Shown here piece after piece: positions 1-8,255 of a DNA stretch of 64,000 nucleotides. Location of the stretch: NCBI GenBank assembly GCA_000507305.1, contig DF241450.1, positions 1 through 64,000 of the forward strand, in the 5' to 3' direction. Source of the stretch: Breviolum minutum Mf 1.05b.01 (lineage: Eukaryota > Sar > Dinophyceae > Suessiales > Symbiodiniaceae). The position numbers and the translations under genes are program-made. Numbering within the stretch: the first letter of the stretch is position 1; each line of letters starts with the position of its first letter. The notes under the pieces are model-generated. The model worked only from the letters and a program-made list of their open reading frames with translations. It was not told where the DNA came from and made no database searches.

Positions 1-470
1 GGGGAAGAGTATCTGATCTCTCCGGTGCTTTGTCGGTCTCTCCAACTCTGCATCTGTCGGCAATTGGGTGGCTGAGATTGAAGGTGACACTGCTCCCGAG
101 GAGCATCCCCCACGAATGCACTGGGAGTTGCTGTCATCAGTGCAGGGCCAAAATGCGAAGGCGCATCTTGGAGCAAATCTCCTCAGGATTTGGGATGACG
201 GCTGCTTCTATGACAGCGAAGCCTACTCTGTTTCCAATTGCGTCGACCTTTGGAGGTACCCGCACAAGACCAGTTTGGTACACTTCGCTGTCCCTTCCTG
301 AGCAGCGCGAAAGATGGACTACTTCGATGTGTGGACTGCGACGCATGCCTGCTCACCTTGAAGGCATTGCAGTTCAGTGAATGGGGTATGCCAGCAGCCT
401 CAACAGGTGTTTCCACCTCATCTGGCTATGTTACTGCTGGTGGTGCCGATCCTACCATTGTCTCGTATCG
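1..470 (+). pseudogene. possible decayed recombinase C-terminal fragment
   Basis: No intact gene is seen before the first retroelement. One frame (68-301) ends in a segment with the spacing W-x3-H-x-T-S-x-x-H around 265-290. This loosely resembles the W-x2-H-x2-T-G-x2-H segment at the C-termini of the two recombinases in this window. A neighbouring frame (238-489) has a Cys-x2-Cys-x2-Cys cluster near 325-350, where the recombinases have their Cys-x2-Cys. A frame shift would be needed to join them. It may be the rotted end of a third copy, or chance. A search against recombinase C-termini would decide. Confidence 0.18.
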
Positions 471-536
471 AAGAATACCATTATATTAAGTTGCGATGAC
501 TGGACAACTCGAAAATCATGAGCACGATCCCTCTGA

Positions 537-583
537 TGAAGGCGTTCATGAAATGACAGCCATGTCTTGATAGCTCGGCGTAG
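537..583 (+). repeat. degenerate A repeat of element 1
   Basis: Bases 547-583 align without gaps to 5320-5356, the start of the A1 repeat of element 2, with 27 of 37 matching positions by hand count. The bases just before also agree: GATGAAGGCGTTCATGAA here against GATGGTGGCTTTCACGAA there. Beyond about 583 the similarity fades. This is the expected position of the left terminal repeat of element 1, upstream of its recombinase gene. Confidence 0.55.
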
Positions 584-954
584 GTTATACCGTAGCTTAG
601 TTTCGCCTTTAACCTCGCTCGTCGTAAATGCGGACGTTTTGTATAGTACGCTTGAAACTTTTTACTTGCAAACAAAGATGTTTGAAAACCTTTCTGTCTT
701 GCAAGTTGTTCAGTTGCAAATATGCATTACATGTACAAAGCTTTGCGTATGCCATTCACTTTTTAATACTTGTTTCGTGTCGCACTTGCGTATCAAGGGT
801 AGTGGTGTGGCGGGCATTAAAAACTTGTTTTTCATACCAAACAGGTTTACTTCGGCTTTTCGGGGGTATTTCCCATAGCAGTTATGACATTTTGACACGT
901 TGCTTTCATCATTTGAAACAATCAGCATTTTTCTTCGGGGCTTAATCCACACTA

Positions 955-3024
955 ATGGTTCTGCATGCTCAACTCCACGGGTTTCGCAAGCGATGGGCTG
1001 CCCCTTCAAACAGGGATGATATCCCTGATGTCTCTGGTGGTCCTGAACCTGTGATGGAGTCAGAGCCGTGTGGAGCTTCGGAGGGTGCTGGGTCTGAATT
1101 GGGTCAGCAGTTGAATTCTTCAGAGAACATCATATCCAATACAAGAAGTTCCTCTGGAATTTTGGATGTACATCCTACACCTCAGTTGCATACTCAACAA
1201 ACTGGGGTTGTCACTGCATTATCCATTCTCAGATCCGCAAAGCGTGTCAAGTTGCCGTGGGAAACAGGACCTCTTGCACCAGTATTCAACACTCATACTT
1301 TTTCCAGGCAGTTTGAGATAAGGCCGCAGATGGTTGGTCTGGCAGATGTGTTGAATCCTCAGCCTAAAGTGAGAGCTGCTATACCCGTGCATGATGTTTT
1401 TCAACAATCGCAACTTGCAGTCAGAAAGCGTATTGTCCTCACCTCTTACAATGTGAAAGATGATGAACTCAGATCTCGAGCCTTGAATCGTTTCAAAGTC
1501 CTGGTTTGTCTTGACTTGAAGGCTACAGGCATCGGTAGATCCATGTTGAATTGTCTTGGCAATCGAGATTCAAGTACAGACGTCTTACAGGTTTTGGAGG
1601 ATTCACTGGCGAACAAGGCAACTGGAACGTTGTTGAAGCAAGCCTCATCCCTATGGAGGTGGGCTAATTGGTTGGCATCTTTGGACAAGGGTACGTGCTT
1701 TGATCAAAATGAAGCTACGTTGTATCAATACATGAATCATCTGCGTGACAGCGGTTCTGCACCAACAGCTGCTAGTCATTTTGTGGAAGCCTTGAGGTTT
1801 GCAGAACAAGTCTTCAAACTTGAGAGGATGAAAGTTCATTCAGTTTTGACTTCAAGGGTGACAGGAGCCGCTCACACAATGTTTTTGCAGAAACGTAAGC
1901 TGAAGCAGGCTCCACCATTTACAGTCGAAGCAGTATCTGCATTGGAGGCCATTTGCAATCATGACCATCGATCTCACGTGCGTGCAATTTGTGGTTCAAT
2001 TCTATTTTGCATCTTTGCATGTGTGCGTTGGTTTGATGCTATGAGAATTGAATCGGTGCACATGGATAGATATATCACAATGGTTTTGTTGGAAGCCAGT
2101 ACATCCAAGCACAAAACATCGATGACCAAAGAGACCAAGACCATGCTTTTGCCTTATACATGTCTAGGCAGATTCACTGGAAATGTTGATTGGGCAGACA
2201 GCTTTATGACAGCAAGATCAGACAGTGGCCTGCAAGCTCAAGCCCTTTTCTTGCCATCTTGGAATGAGGTGGCACAGACGTGGTCATCATGTCCAATGTC
2301 TTCAGGCGAAGTAACATGTTGGATTCGTGAGCTGTTGGCTATGGCAGAAGTAGATAACTACGATTCCTTTTCGAGTCACAGTGCCAAGTGCACGCTTTTG
2401 ACGTGGGCTGGAATGACGACAGTCTTCTCCCGCGAAGAGCGGACCCTGCTTGGCCATCATGTGGAGCCACAGACTAGATCGGCAACCATTTACAATCGTG
2501 ATTCTCAAATGTTGTTGCAATACAAGGTGTCAAAACTCATTTCAATGATCCGTGACGGGAAGCTCAAACCAGATGCAAGCCGGGCTGAACGTCTCTCCAT
2601 GATGCTTGGTGAGGATCATGATGTGAACAGAGAAACATCTGAGAAAGGTGAAGATCTGGAGTTGGGAACTTCCGATGAGGAAAGCGAAGACGCTGACCTG
2701 GAGGACGAGTCAAGCCCGTTGGGTGAACTTGACAATTACTTTGGTCAAGAAAGGGAGCCAGTCCCAGAGCATTCAGACGATTTCTTATGGTACATGCATT
2801 GCTTTACAGGTGTTGTGCATGCAGCTGACTTGTCTTCACGAGAAGACCGCTTGCTTTGTGGCCGGGCTCTCACAGTGAATCTGGTTAGCATCAATGTTGG
2901 CAGTGCAGAGGCGAAGACAGGACTAATGTGTATGCAGTGCAGTTCGGTCATGAATCGTGAAGCGCCACCAGACGAAGACTCCGAGTGGGAACGTATTGCA
3001 GACTCGCCAGATGATGAGATGTAA
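955..3024 (+). CDS. tyrosine recombinase of element 1
   Basis: A 689-residue protein of the tyrosine recombinase (phage integrase) superfamily, as carried by DIRS-order retrotransposons to integrate circular DNA. The catalytic domain lies at about residues 300-530. Visible active-site residues are Arg358 (in VRWFDAM), a Lys-rich beta-hairpin (SKHKTSM), His475 in HSAK, GHH at 500-502 and the nucleophile candidate Tyr513 (TIYNRDS). The usual second Arg of His-x-x-Arg is Lys478; the second copy has the same change, so this looks like a lineage trait and not damage. The N-terminus shares GFRKRW with the second copy. The acidic C-terminal region ends in a putative zinc site (His..His..CysGly..Cys-x2-Cys). 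The ORF is intact, and the gene lies first in the element, ahead of Gag. Confidence 0.88.
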   Translation: MVLHAQLHGFRKRWAAPSNRDDIPDVSGGPEPVMESEPCGASEGAGSELGQQLNSSENIISNTRSSSGILDVHPTPQLHTQQTGVVTALSILRSAKRVKLPWETGPLAPVFNTHTFSRQFEIRPQMVGLADVLNPQPKVRAAIPVHDVFQQSQLAVRKRIVLTSYNVKDDELRSRALNRFKVLVCLDLKATGIGRSMLNCLGNRDSSTDVLQVLEDSLANKATGTLLKQASSLWRWANWLASLDKGTCFDQNEATLYQYMNHLRDSGSAPTAASHFVEALRFAEQVFKLERMKVHSVLTSRVTGAAHTMFLQKRKLKQAPPFTVEAVSALEAICNHDHRSHVRAICGSILFCIFACVRWFDAMRIESVHMDRYITMVLLEASTSKHKTSMTKETKTMLLPYTCLGRFTGNVDWADSFMTARSDSGLQAQALFLPSWNEVAQTWSSCPMSSGEVTCWIRELLAMAEVDNYDSFSSHSAKCTLLTWAGMTTVFSREERTLLGHHVEPQTRSATIYNRDSQMLLQYKVSKLISMIRDGKLKPDASRAERLSMMLGEDHDVNRETSEKGEDLELGTSDEESEDADLEDESSPLGELDNYFGQEREPVPEHSDDFLWYMHCFTGVVHAADLSSREDRLLCGRALTVNLVSINVGSAEAKTGLMCMQCSSVMNREAPPDEDSEWERIADSPDDEM

Positions 3025-3595
3025 AGTAAATCTCGCATGCTTGAGCGAACTTGTCTGGGAGCTCAAAAACATATGCGTGTGAGTGTGAACAGTGTTTCGA
3101 AATTTGCATGCACCATTCATTTCAAGTCCGTTGTATTCCACAGTCATGTGACAAAGCAAAAGAATGCCAGTACTCATCATGCTGGTATGGTGGAGATGCA
3201 GTGACTTAGTAATGCTGTTCACTCCAACCATCATTGAGTGGGCATGCAACATGTCATGATTCAAACTCCAACATTCCATTTTTGCTTCTTGGTCTCACAG
3301 GTGGAAATAACATTCAGGCGGCAAGTGCATTGCGAATCCATCTCTACATGTTCACCTTAACTCTCAAGAAGTAATAACTAATCTTAGATGATTTGTTCAT
3401 GCATGTTTTGGTGCACGTATATCTTGAGGTTTTCACAACGCTGACCTTCGTGAATTCTTGGAGTACACATGTTTTCAGAACAGATGCTACATGAAACCTC
3501 CAACGGGAACTAGTCTCCGTTGGGGGTTGAAATACATCCATGTAAGAGTGAAATCCTAGTCAATTTTGTTTTGAGCCTTTCAGATCTCGGATGCC
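3025..3595. other. recombinase-gag spacer of element 1
   Basis: 571 bases with no supported coding frame. Only short ORFs on the other strand are present, without recognisable motifs. The equivalent spacer in element 2 (7698-8255) is of similar length but shows little sequence conservation by eye. It could hold a promoter or splice acceptor for the gag-pol message. Confidence 0.5.
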
Positions 3596-4807
3596 ATGGC
3601 CTTAGAATCAGAGGCTGCCTTTAAAGCAAGAGCCTCTGAAATTGGCATCTCTGATGAGGATATTGTGGCACTAAAGGATGGTGGCATCAACAGTCATTCA
3701 CGATTTGCATTTTGTTGTGCATATCAACCAGGTGGTGGTAGTGAAGATGTCCTTTTCAATTATTTGGAGGAAGTGTTAGGAACCAAACCTGCTGGGGCCT
3801 CGGCCTCAAACTACAGGCGCCTGTTTTTCGAAAGTCACACATTGGCCATCAAAGATCTTCAAAGTCGAATGGAGAGATCTGACAACTCTGAAGTCAAAAT
3901 TTTACCGTTGGCTGAGAAGGTTCAACGTCTGGAAGCTTTGAAGGCCAAATTCCCGGGCATCATGCTGAGCACCACGATGGAGCCCAGCCACGACCTTATT
4001 GACAGAGTAGTTCATCAATATGAAGAGAATTGTGTCAAGCTTATCGAATTGCACAAGTGCACGTCTAGGGAGCAAGAGATCAAAAGTGAGAAGGTATCCC
4101 CACAGCTGTCTTTTGATGCACAGGGAAACATCAAGGTGTCGAAGCAGAGTGCAGTATCTGACTGCCCTATCAATGGAGAGATCAAATTGCGAGCAGCCTT
4201 CACAAGGCGAAGTTTGGCGTATGACTTAGCAAATGTGGCGTCATTTCAAGTGATGGAGTCCTGGTCACAGTTGCTTTTTGATCGGGTTTGTCAGGAACCC
4301 CCAGCAGGGTACAGGTACATTTCCATTGATCAAATCATAAAAGCAGACCGTAGACTTTGGGTGAAGGTTGCAGAGAGCACTCGTTCAAGAGTCACAGGTG
4401 CATCTGCAGCGGGTGTGAAGAATGTTGACACAGCGATTCAAGAGTTGCAGCATCATCCAGATGTTCAGTTCTATATGTTGCCATTGCCTTTGAGAGAGAA
4501 ACCTGGAAATCAATCAGGAGGAGATCGATATGATCCTTATCCACCGAACCAGGATCATAAAGGAAAAGGCAAAGGCAAGAAAGGAGGCAAGGAAGCGGGC
4601 AAAGGTCGCATACAAGTGCCCGAAGGATGTTCAATTAAGTTTGGGGACAACAACAACAAGCCAATTTGTATGAAATTCAATGTGGGAGCTTGCAAAGCCA
4701 ATATCAAAAATGGAAAGAGATGTATTCACGGATACCATGTTTGTTGGCGTAAGAATTGCAACAAGCCATTCCCATACCACGAGTGCTCCCACGCGGGGGG
4801 CAACTGA
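3596..4807 (+). CDS. Gag-like nucleocapsid protein of element 1
   Basis: A 403-residue protein collinear with the Gag of element 2 from the first residues (MALESEAAFKARA), which fixes the start. The central part is well conserved between copies (for example EVKILPLAEKVQRL and EQEIKSEK) but matches no family I can name. The C-terminal quarter has a Lys/Gly-rich basic tract (about 316-335) and then a Cys/His cluster: C-x7-C, C-x-H-G-x-H-x-C, C and H-x-C. This suggests a CCCH-like zinc-binding nucleic-acid-binding tail, as expected of a retroelement nucleocapsid. It ends in UGA followed by C, and the same frame stays open into the methyltransferase-like domain. The Gag assignment rests on position and the basic zinc tail. 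Confidence 0.8.
   Translation: MALESEAAFKARASEIGISDEDIVALKDGGINSHSRFAFCCAYQPGGGSEDVLFNYLEEVLGTKPAGASASNYRRLFFESHTLAIKDLQSRMERSDNSEVKILPLAEKVQRLEALKAKFPGIMLSTTMEPSHDLIDRVVHQYEENCVKLIELHKCTSREQEIKSEKVSPQLSFDAQGNIKVSKQSAVSDCPINGEIKLRAAFTRRSLAYDLANVASFQVMESWSQLLFDRVCQEPPAGYRYISIDQIIKADRRLWVKVAESTRSRVTGASAAGVKNVDTAIQELQHHPDVQFYMLPLPLREKPGNQSGGDRYDPYPPNQDHKGKGKGKKGGKEAGKGRIQVPEGCSIKFGDNNNKPICMKFNVGACKANIKNGKRCIHGYHVCWRKNCNKPFPYHECSHAGGN
4805..4807 (+). promoter_or_regulatory. in-frame UGA between gag and pol, element 1
   Basis: The stop context is AAC TGA CAG. Without any frame change, translation past it runs through 13 codons into the Met and methyltransferase motif I of Pol. The +4 base is C, the base favoured at leaky UGA codons. 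The same arrangement occurs in the diverged second copy. Readthrough is inferred; re-initiation at the ATG at 4847 is the alternative for this copy. Confidence 0.6.
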
Positions 4808-5329
4808 CAGCAAGAGAAAGTAGTTTCACCTCACAATGCAGTATTCATGGAATTTTGTGCAGGGTCAGGCAACCTGTCCGCTGCCATGCGTGAAGCAGGT
4901 TTCACTATTTACAGCATTGATCATGAACATAACCGCCATCAACCCAAGGTTGCATTGATTTTACAAGATCTTACAGATGAGTATGCACAACAAACAGCGC
5001 TTGACATGGTTGATCAACTCAACCCATTGAGCATTCATTTAGGTTTGCCTTGCGGAACTTGCTCCAGAGCTAGAGAGCGTCAGTTGCCAGTCCATCTTCG
5101 CGAAACACACAGTGCTCCTCCTCCACTCCGATCTGCACAACATTTGATGGGCTTGCCGGGTTTGTCACATGCAAACCGCAGTAAAGTTGAAGCAGCAAAC
5201 CGCCTTTATCACTTTGCATGCCGATGGTTATTTTTATGTTTCACCAAAGCTATACTTGTATCAGTGGAGAATCCGACAAGAAGTTGGCTTTGGGGCATTC
5301 TTGCTTTGATGGTGGCTTTCACGAAGTGA
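4808..5329 (+). pseudogene. truncated Pol (methyltransferase-like domain) of element 1
   Basis: The open frame follows the gag UGA. From Met 4847 it encodes a domain with features of cytosine-C5 methyltransferases: a motif I-like EFCAGSGNLS followed by a motif II-like acidic segment (SIDHEHNRH), a motif IV-like LGLPCGTCSRARE and a motif VI-like VENPTRSWLWG. It aligns with the start of Pol in element 2. The frame then enters the A1 repeat of element 2 at 5311 and stops at a TGA at 5327-5329, so reverse transcriptase and RNase H are missing. The methyltransferase assignment is by motif only; the characteristic target-recognition region is not visible. Confidence 0.75.
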
Positions 5330-5639
5330 CTGCCCTGTCTTAAGATTACAGCGTAGCCAGGCGAAGCGCAATTTCCACCAACTTTCTTTTGGTTCCTCTT
5401 AAGTGTTCTGGTATGGGTTCCAACAAAGGTTCCTGCGTCGCAGCGTTGTGTTTTCAAACAAAACAAACAACCTGCATTCCAGTCTATACATGTCCACATG
5501 TCAGTTGTGAGTCAAACTTGCTTCTTTGCATGTACATATGGACACAACAAATTATATTTCTCCACCTCTTCTTTTTAAGTCTCAAGGGTGGGTAGAGGCG
5601 GGTGCAACATGTTTTCGTCAACATGATTTCAACAAAAGC
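5311..5639 (+). repeat. A1 split direct repeat
   Basis: The 329-base left terminal repeat of element 2. It is identical to 12828-13156 except at two positions (CGCAAT against CGTAAT, GTATGG against GTACGG) and has no gaps. It begins GGTGGCTTTCACG. Identity with A2 ends at 5639. Confidence 0.97.
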
Positions 5640-5693
5640 ATTTCAGGGGATAACCTCCTACTTTAATTTGCTTAACTCTCATCGTGTCCGGCC

Positions 5694-7697
5694 ATGGAGC
5701 CATCACCAGACCTCAGAGGTTTCAGGAAACGATGGCTGGCTGGATCTTCAAGCGGCTCTGCACCTGTGCCAGCTGCTGATGCGCCGGAGAGTGAACTGGA
5801 AGAGGAGGACCCCTCAAACAGACATGCTGAGTCTTCTTTCAATTTGTCTGAAGTTGTGACGAAGAAGCTTCGAATAGGCATGACAGACATCGCAATTGAA
5901 AGTGCATTCAAACTGCTTAGACAGCCTGTTGTGAAAATGCCCTGGGAGAAGGGACCGTTAGCTGCTGTCTTCACAGGCCAATTTCCATTGCAGGTCGATA
6001 CCAAGTTGCCTAGTTTGACTCGTGTTGGACTTGAAGACCTTTTGACAGACAACACACATGATAGCAAACAACCTGTTGCAGATATTCGTCCGATTGTTTC
6101 TTTGTCTGGTTTTGTGAAGAAAAGAATCACAGCTTCCAAGTTCAACTTGACAGATGATGACCTGCGCATTCGTGCATTGGGCAGATTCAGAGACCTCATC
6201 TGCAGTGACTTGAAAGGCACCAAGGTTGGACTTTCGCTCTTGGATAAGGCTGGACAGCTTTGTGGTCCTACGGAGCTTGCAACAATCATTTCTGATACCT
6301 TGGCTCATAAATCTACGGGAACATTGTTGAAGAGAGTTTCATCCATGACTCGCTTTTTCTCATGGATGGTTCAATATCGTGACACATCATGTTTCAGGGC
6401 GGCAGAGCAAGATCTTTATGATTACATCAACTTCTTGAGGCAATCCAATTCAGGTGCAACATCAGCGGCACACTTTGAGCAGGCCTTTCGAATGTGTTAT
6501 GAAGTGCTGGGCATGCTGCATATTGATATCGATGAAGTGATGTCTGCAAGGGTTACAGGAGCATCTCATTCAATGTTCCTGTCGAAGAGGAAACTTTCCC
6601 AAGCGCCTGCATTGACAGTTCAGGCCATCAAAGTCTTTGAGGACACTTGCATTCACTCAGAGTTCATGCACAAACGTGTCATCGCTGGCTCAATTCTTTT
6701 CTGCATCTTTTCAGCTGCTCGATGGTTTGATGCGATGCATATCAATGAGATTTGGGAAAACAGGTTTGGAAGCACAGTACTCCTCGAGGCCGACACTGAG
6801 AAGCACAAGACTTCAATGTCAAAGGAGGCTAAGACTCGTTTGTTACCGTTTGTCTGCCTAGGACGTTTCCTTTCAGACAAGGCTTGGGGGACTTCGTTCA
6901 TGGAGGCTCGTGGTACATTTGGTATTTCGAAACCTTTCTTGCCTTCCTGGAATGAAAGTTCTCAAACCTTTGGAACTCATCGTATGACCACCTGCGAAGC
7001 AACGTGCTGGATGCACGAACTGTTGGAGCCTGAGATTGGAGCGGCGAACGCACTGAGGTTCTCCAGCCATTCATGCAAGGCTACCATTTTGACGTGGGCT
7101 GGCATGTGCAATCTTTTCACTCGTGAAGAACGTACCCTGCTGGGCCACCACGTGGAAGCCCAAACAAGGTGGAGCACCACCTATAATCGTGACTCTCAAG
7201 TACTTCTGCAATACAAGGTTGCAAAGATGATAGGTTTGGTCAAGAGCGGCAAGCTGAAGCCTGACGCATCCAGATCCGAGAGGCTCAGCATGATGCTTGA
7301 AGAAGGGGTGACTGATGATGATGCCGACCAACGCCTTGAGCCTGAAATTGATTTGGCATCCTCAAACGACGAGTCAGACGACTTGGGGTCACCAGTTGCA
7401 GAGCTGGCTTTGAGTGAAAGTGAAAAAGAGACTCCCTCTGAACATGATGGCTTCTCCATGGTTGGCGAAGTTGAGATGTGGTGCATTCACAATTTTACCG
7501 GAGTGGCTCATTACCAGATGGATGAGGCTGACCAAAGACTGGCTTGCGGCAGGGCTATCACCACGAACCTTAGGACAATTAGCCGCCAGGAGCTTGATCG
7601 GTCTTCTGCAGTGTTTTGCAAGCAATGTGAAGCGGCTTACAAGAAGAGTTTTGCAGGCATGCTTTCAGATGTTGCCCCATCCGATGAATCTCACTGA
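5694..7697 (+). CDS. tyrosine recombinase of element 2
   Basis: A 667-residue tyrosine recombinase collinear with the copy at 955-3024; the shared GFRKRW near the N-terminus supports this start. Active-site candidates are Arg343 (ARWFDAM), the Lys-rich strand EKHKTSMSKEAK, His459 in HSCK, Lys462 in place of the usual Arg, GHH at 484-486 and Tyr497 (TTYNRDS). The N-terminal 110 residues are low-complexity acidic and probably disordered. The C-terminus has W-x2-H-x2-T-G-x2-H, a Cys-Gly-Arg and Cys-x2-Cys, a possible zinc module conserved with element 1. Its role would be insertion of circular element DNA. It lies 54 bases after the A1 repeat, the first gene of the element. Confidence 0.9.
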   Translation: MEPSPDLRGFRKRWLAGSSSGSAPVPAADAPESELEEEDPSNRHAESSFNLSEVVTKKLRIGMTDIAIESAFKLLRQPVVKMPWEKGPLAAVFTGQFPLQVDTKLPSLTRVGLEDLLTDNTHDSKQPVADIRPIVSLSGFVKKRITASKFNLTDDDLRIRALGRFRDLICSDLKGTKVGLSLLDKAGQLCGPTELATIISDTLAHKSTGTLLKRVSSMTRFFSWMVQYRDTSCFRAAEQDLYDYINFLRQSNSGATSAAHFEQAFRMCYEVLGMLHIDIDEVMSARVTGASHSMFLSKRKLSQAPALTVQAIKVFEDTCIHSEFMHKRVIAGSILFCIFSAARWFDAMHINEIWENRFGSTVLLEADTEKHKTSMSKEAKTRLLPFVCLGRFLSDKAWGTSFMEARGTFGISKPFLPSWNESSQTFGTHRMTTCEATCWMHELLEPEIGAANALRFSSHSCKATILTWAGMCNLFTREERTLLGHHVEAQTRWSTTYNRDSQVLLQYKVAKMIGLVKSGKLKPDASRSERLSMMLEEGVTDDDADQRLEPEIDLASSNDESDDLGSPVAELALSESEKETPSEHDGFSMVGEVEMWCIHNFTGVAHYQMDEADQRLACGRAITTNLRTISRQELDRSSAVFCKQCEAAYKKSFAGMLSDVAPSDESH

Positions 7698-8255
7698 CCA
7701 CCAAGTTCGATCTCACGCAAAAAGGAGAAGGGGACACTCAGTCATCTCACACTCAGATTTGTCACGCAGATATCTCAAACTGCAATCCGAACTGAGTCGC
7801 ATGAGTCATGTTGCTTTCATTCATTCAAAACTGCGGAAGAATCTGTGTCACTCTCGATTTCTTTAAGCCGTAGTAAACAACCGACAAACTTGAGATTTCA
7901 TCAACTCAAGATAGTCAGTCGAAGTTGCATCTATGGCGCCGAAGACCAGATTCACAACCTCCGCAGGTTCAGAGGCAGCAGCAACCTTTTGAGTATGACA
8001 TGCATGCATTCTCCCCAAGCAGGATATTGACTTAAGAATTTTTCGACATATCCTCACATTTGCACAAATCATGAACGGATTTTTAAGGTTCTGTTTTAGT
8101 ACGCTTGTTCTGGGGTGTAACCTCATAACGCCTTAAAGCTGAGAAATTCAATCCCAACGAAAAGCGTCCTCAGTTGAGATTGGTTTCACCATGGTTTCGG
8201 ACTTGTGTTTGACAGGAAGTTTATAGATATCCAAATCATAGGTCCCTCTTGTGCC
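7698..8255. other. recombinase-gag spacer of element 2
   Basis: 558 bases without a supported gene. The frames present are short and not conserved with the spacer of element 1. It is a candidate location for an internal promoter or trans-splice acceptor; no specific motif was recognised. Confidence 0.5.

Larger units (their letters stand above)
537..5310 (+). mobile_element. element 1: older, 3'-truncated DIRS-order YR retrotransposon
   Basis: This unit has a degenerate A-type terminal repeat (from about 537), a tyrosine recombinase, a Gag-like gene and the start of a methyltransferase-like Pol, all on +. Protein order and motifs match element 2. The proteins are clearly diverged, about two thirds identical by eye in Gag, so this is a different lineage and not a recent duplicate. 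The reading frame breaks off at 5310, exactly where the A1 repeat of element 2 begins. Reverse transcriptase and RNase H of this copy are not found on the far side of element 2 (after 13497). The right part was therefore deleted, or the two elements were joined by recombination. Confidence 0.8.
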
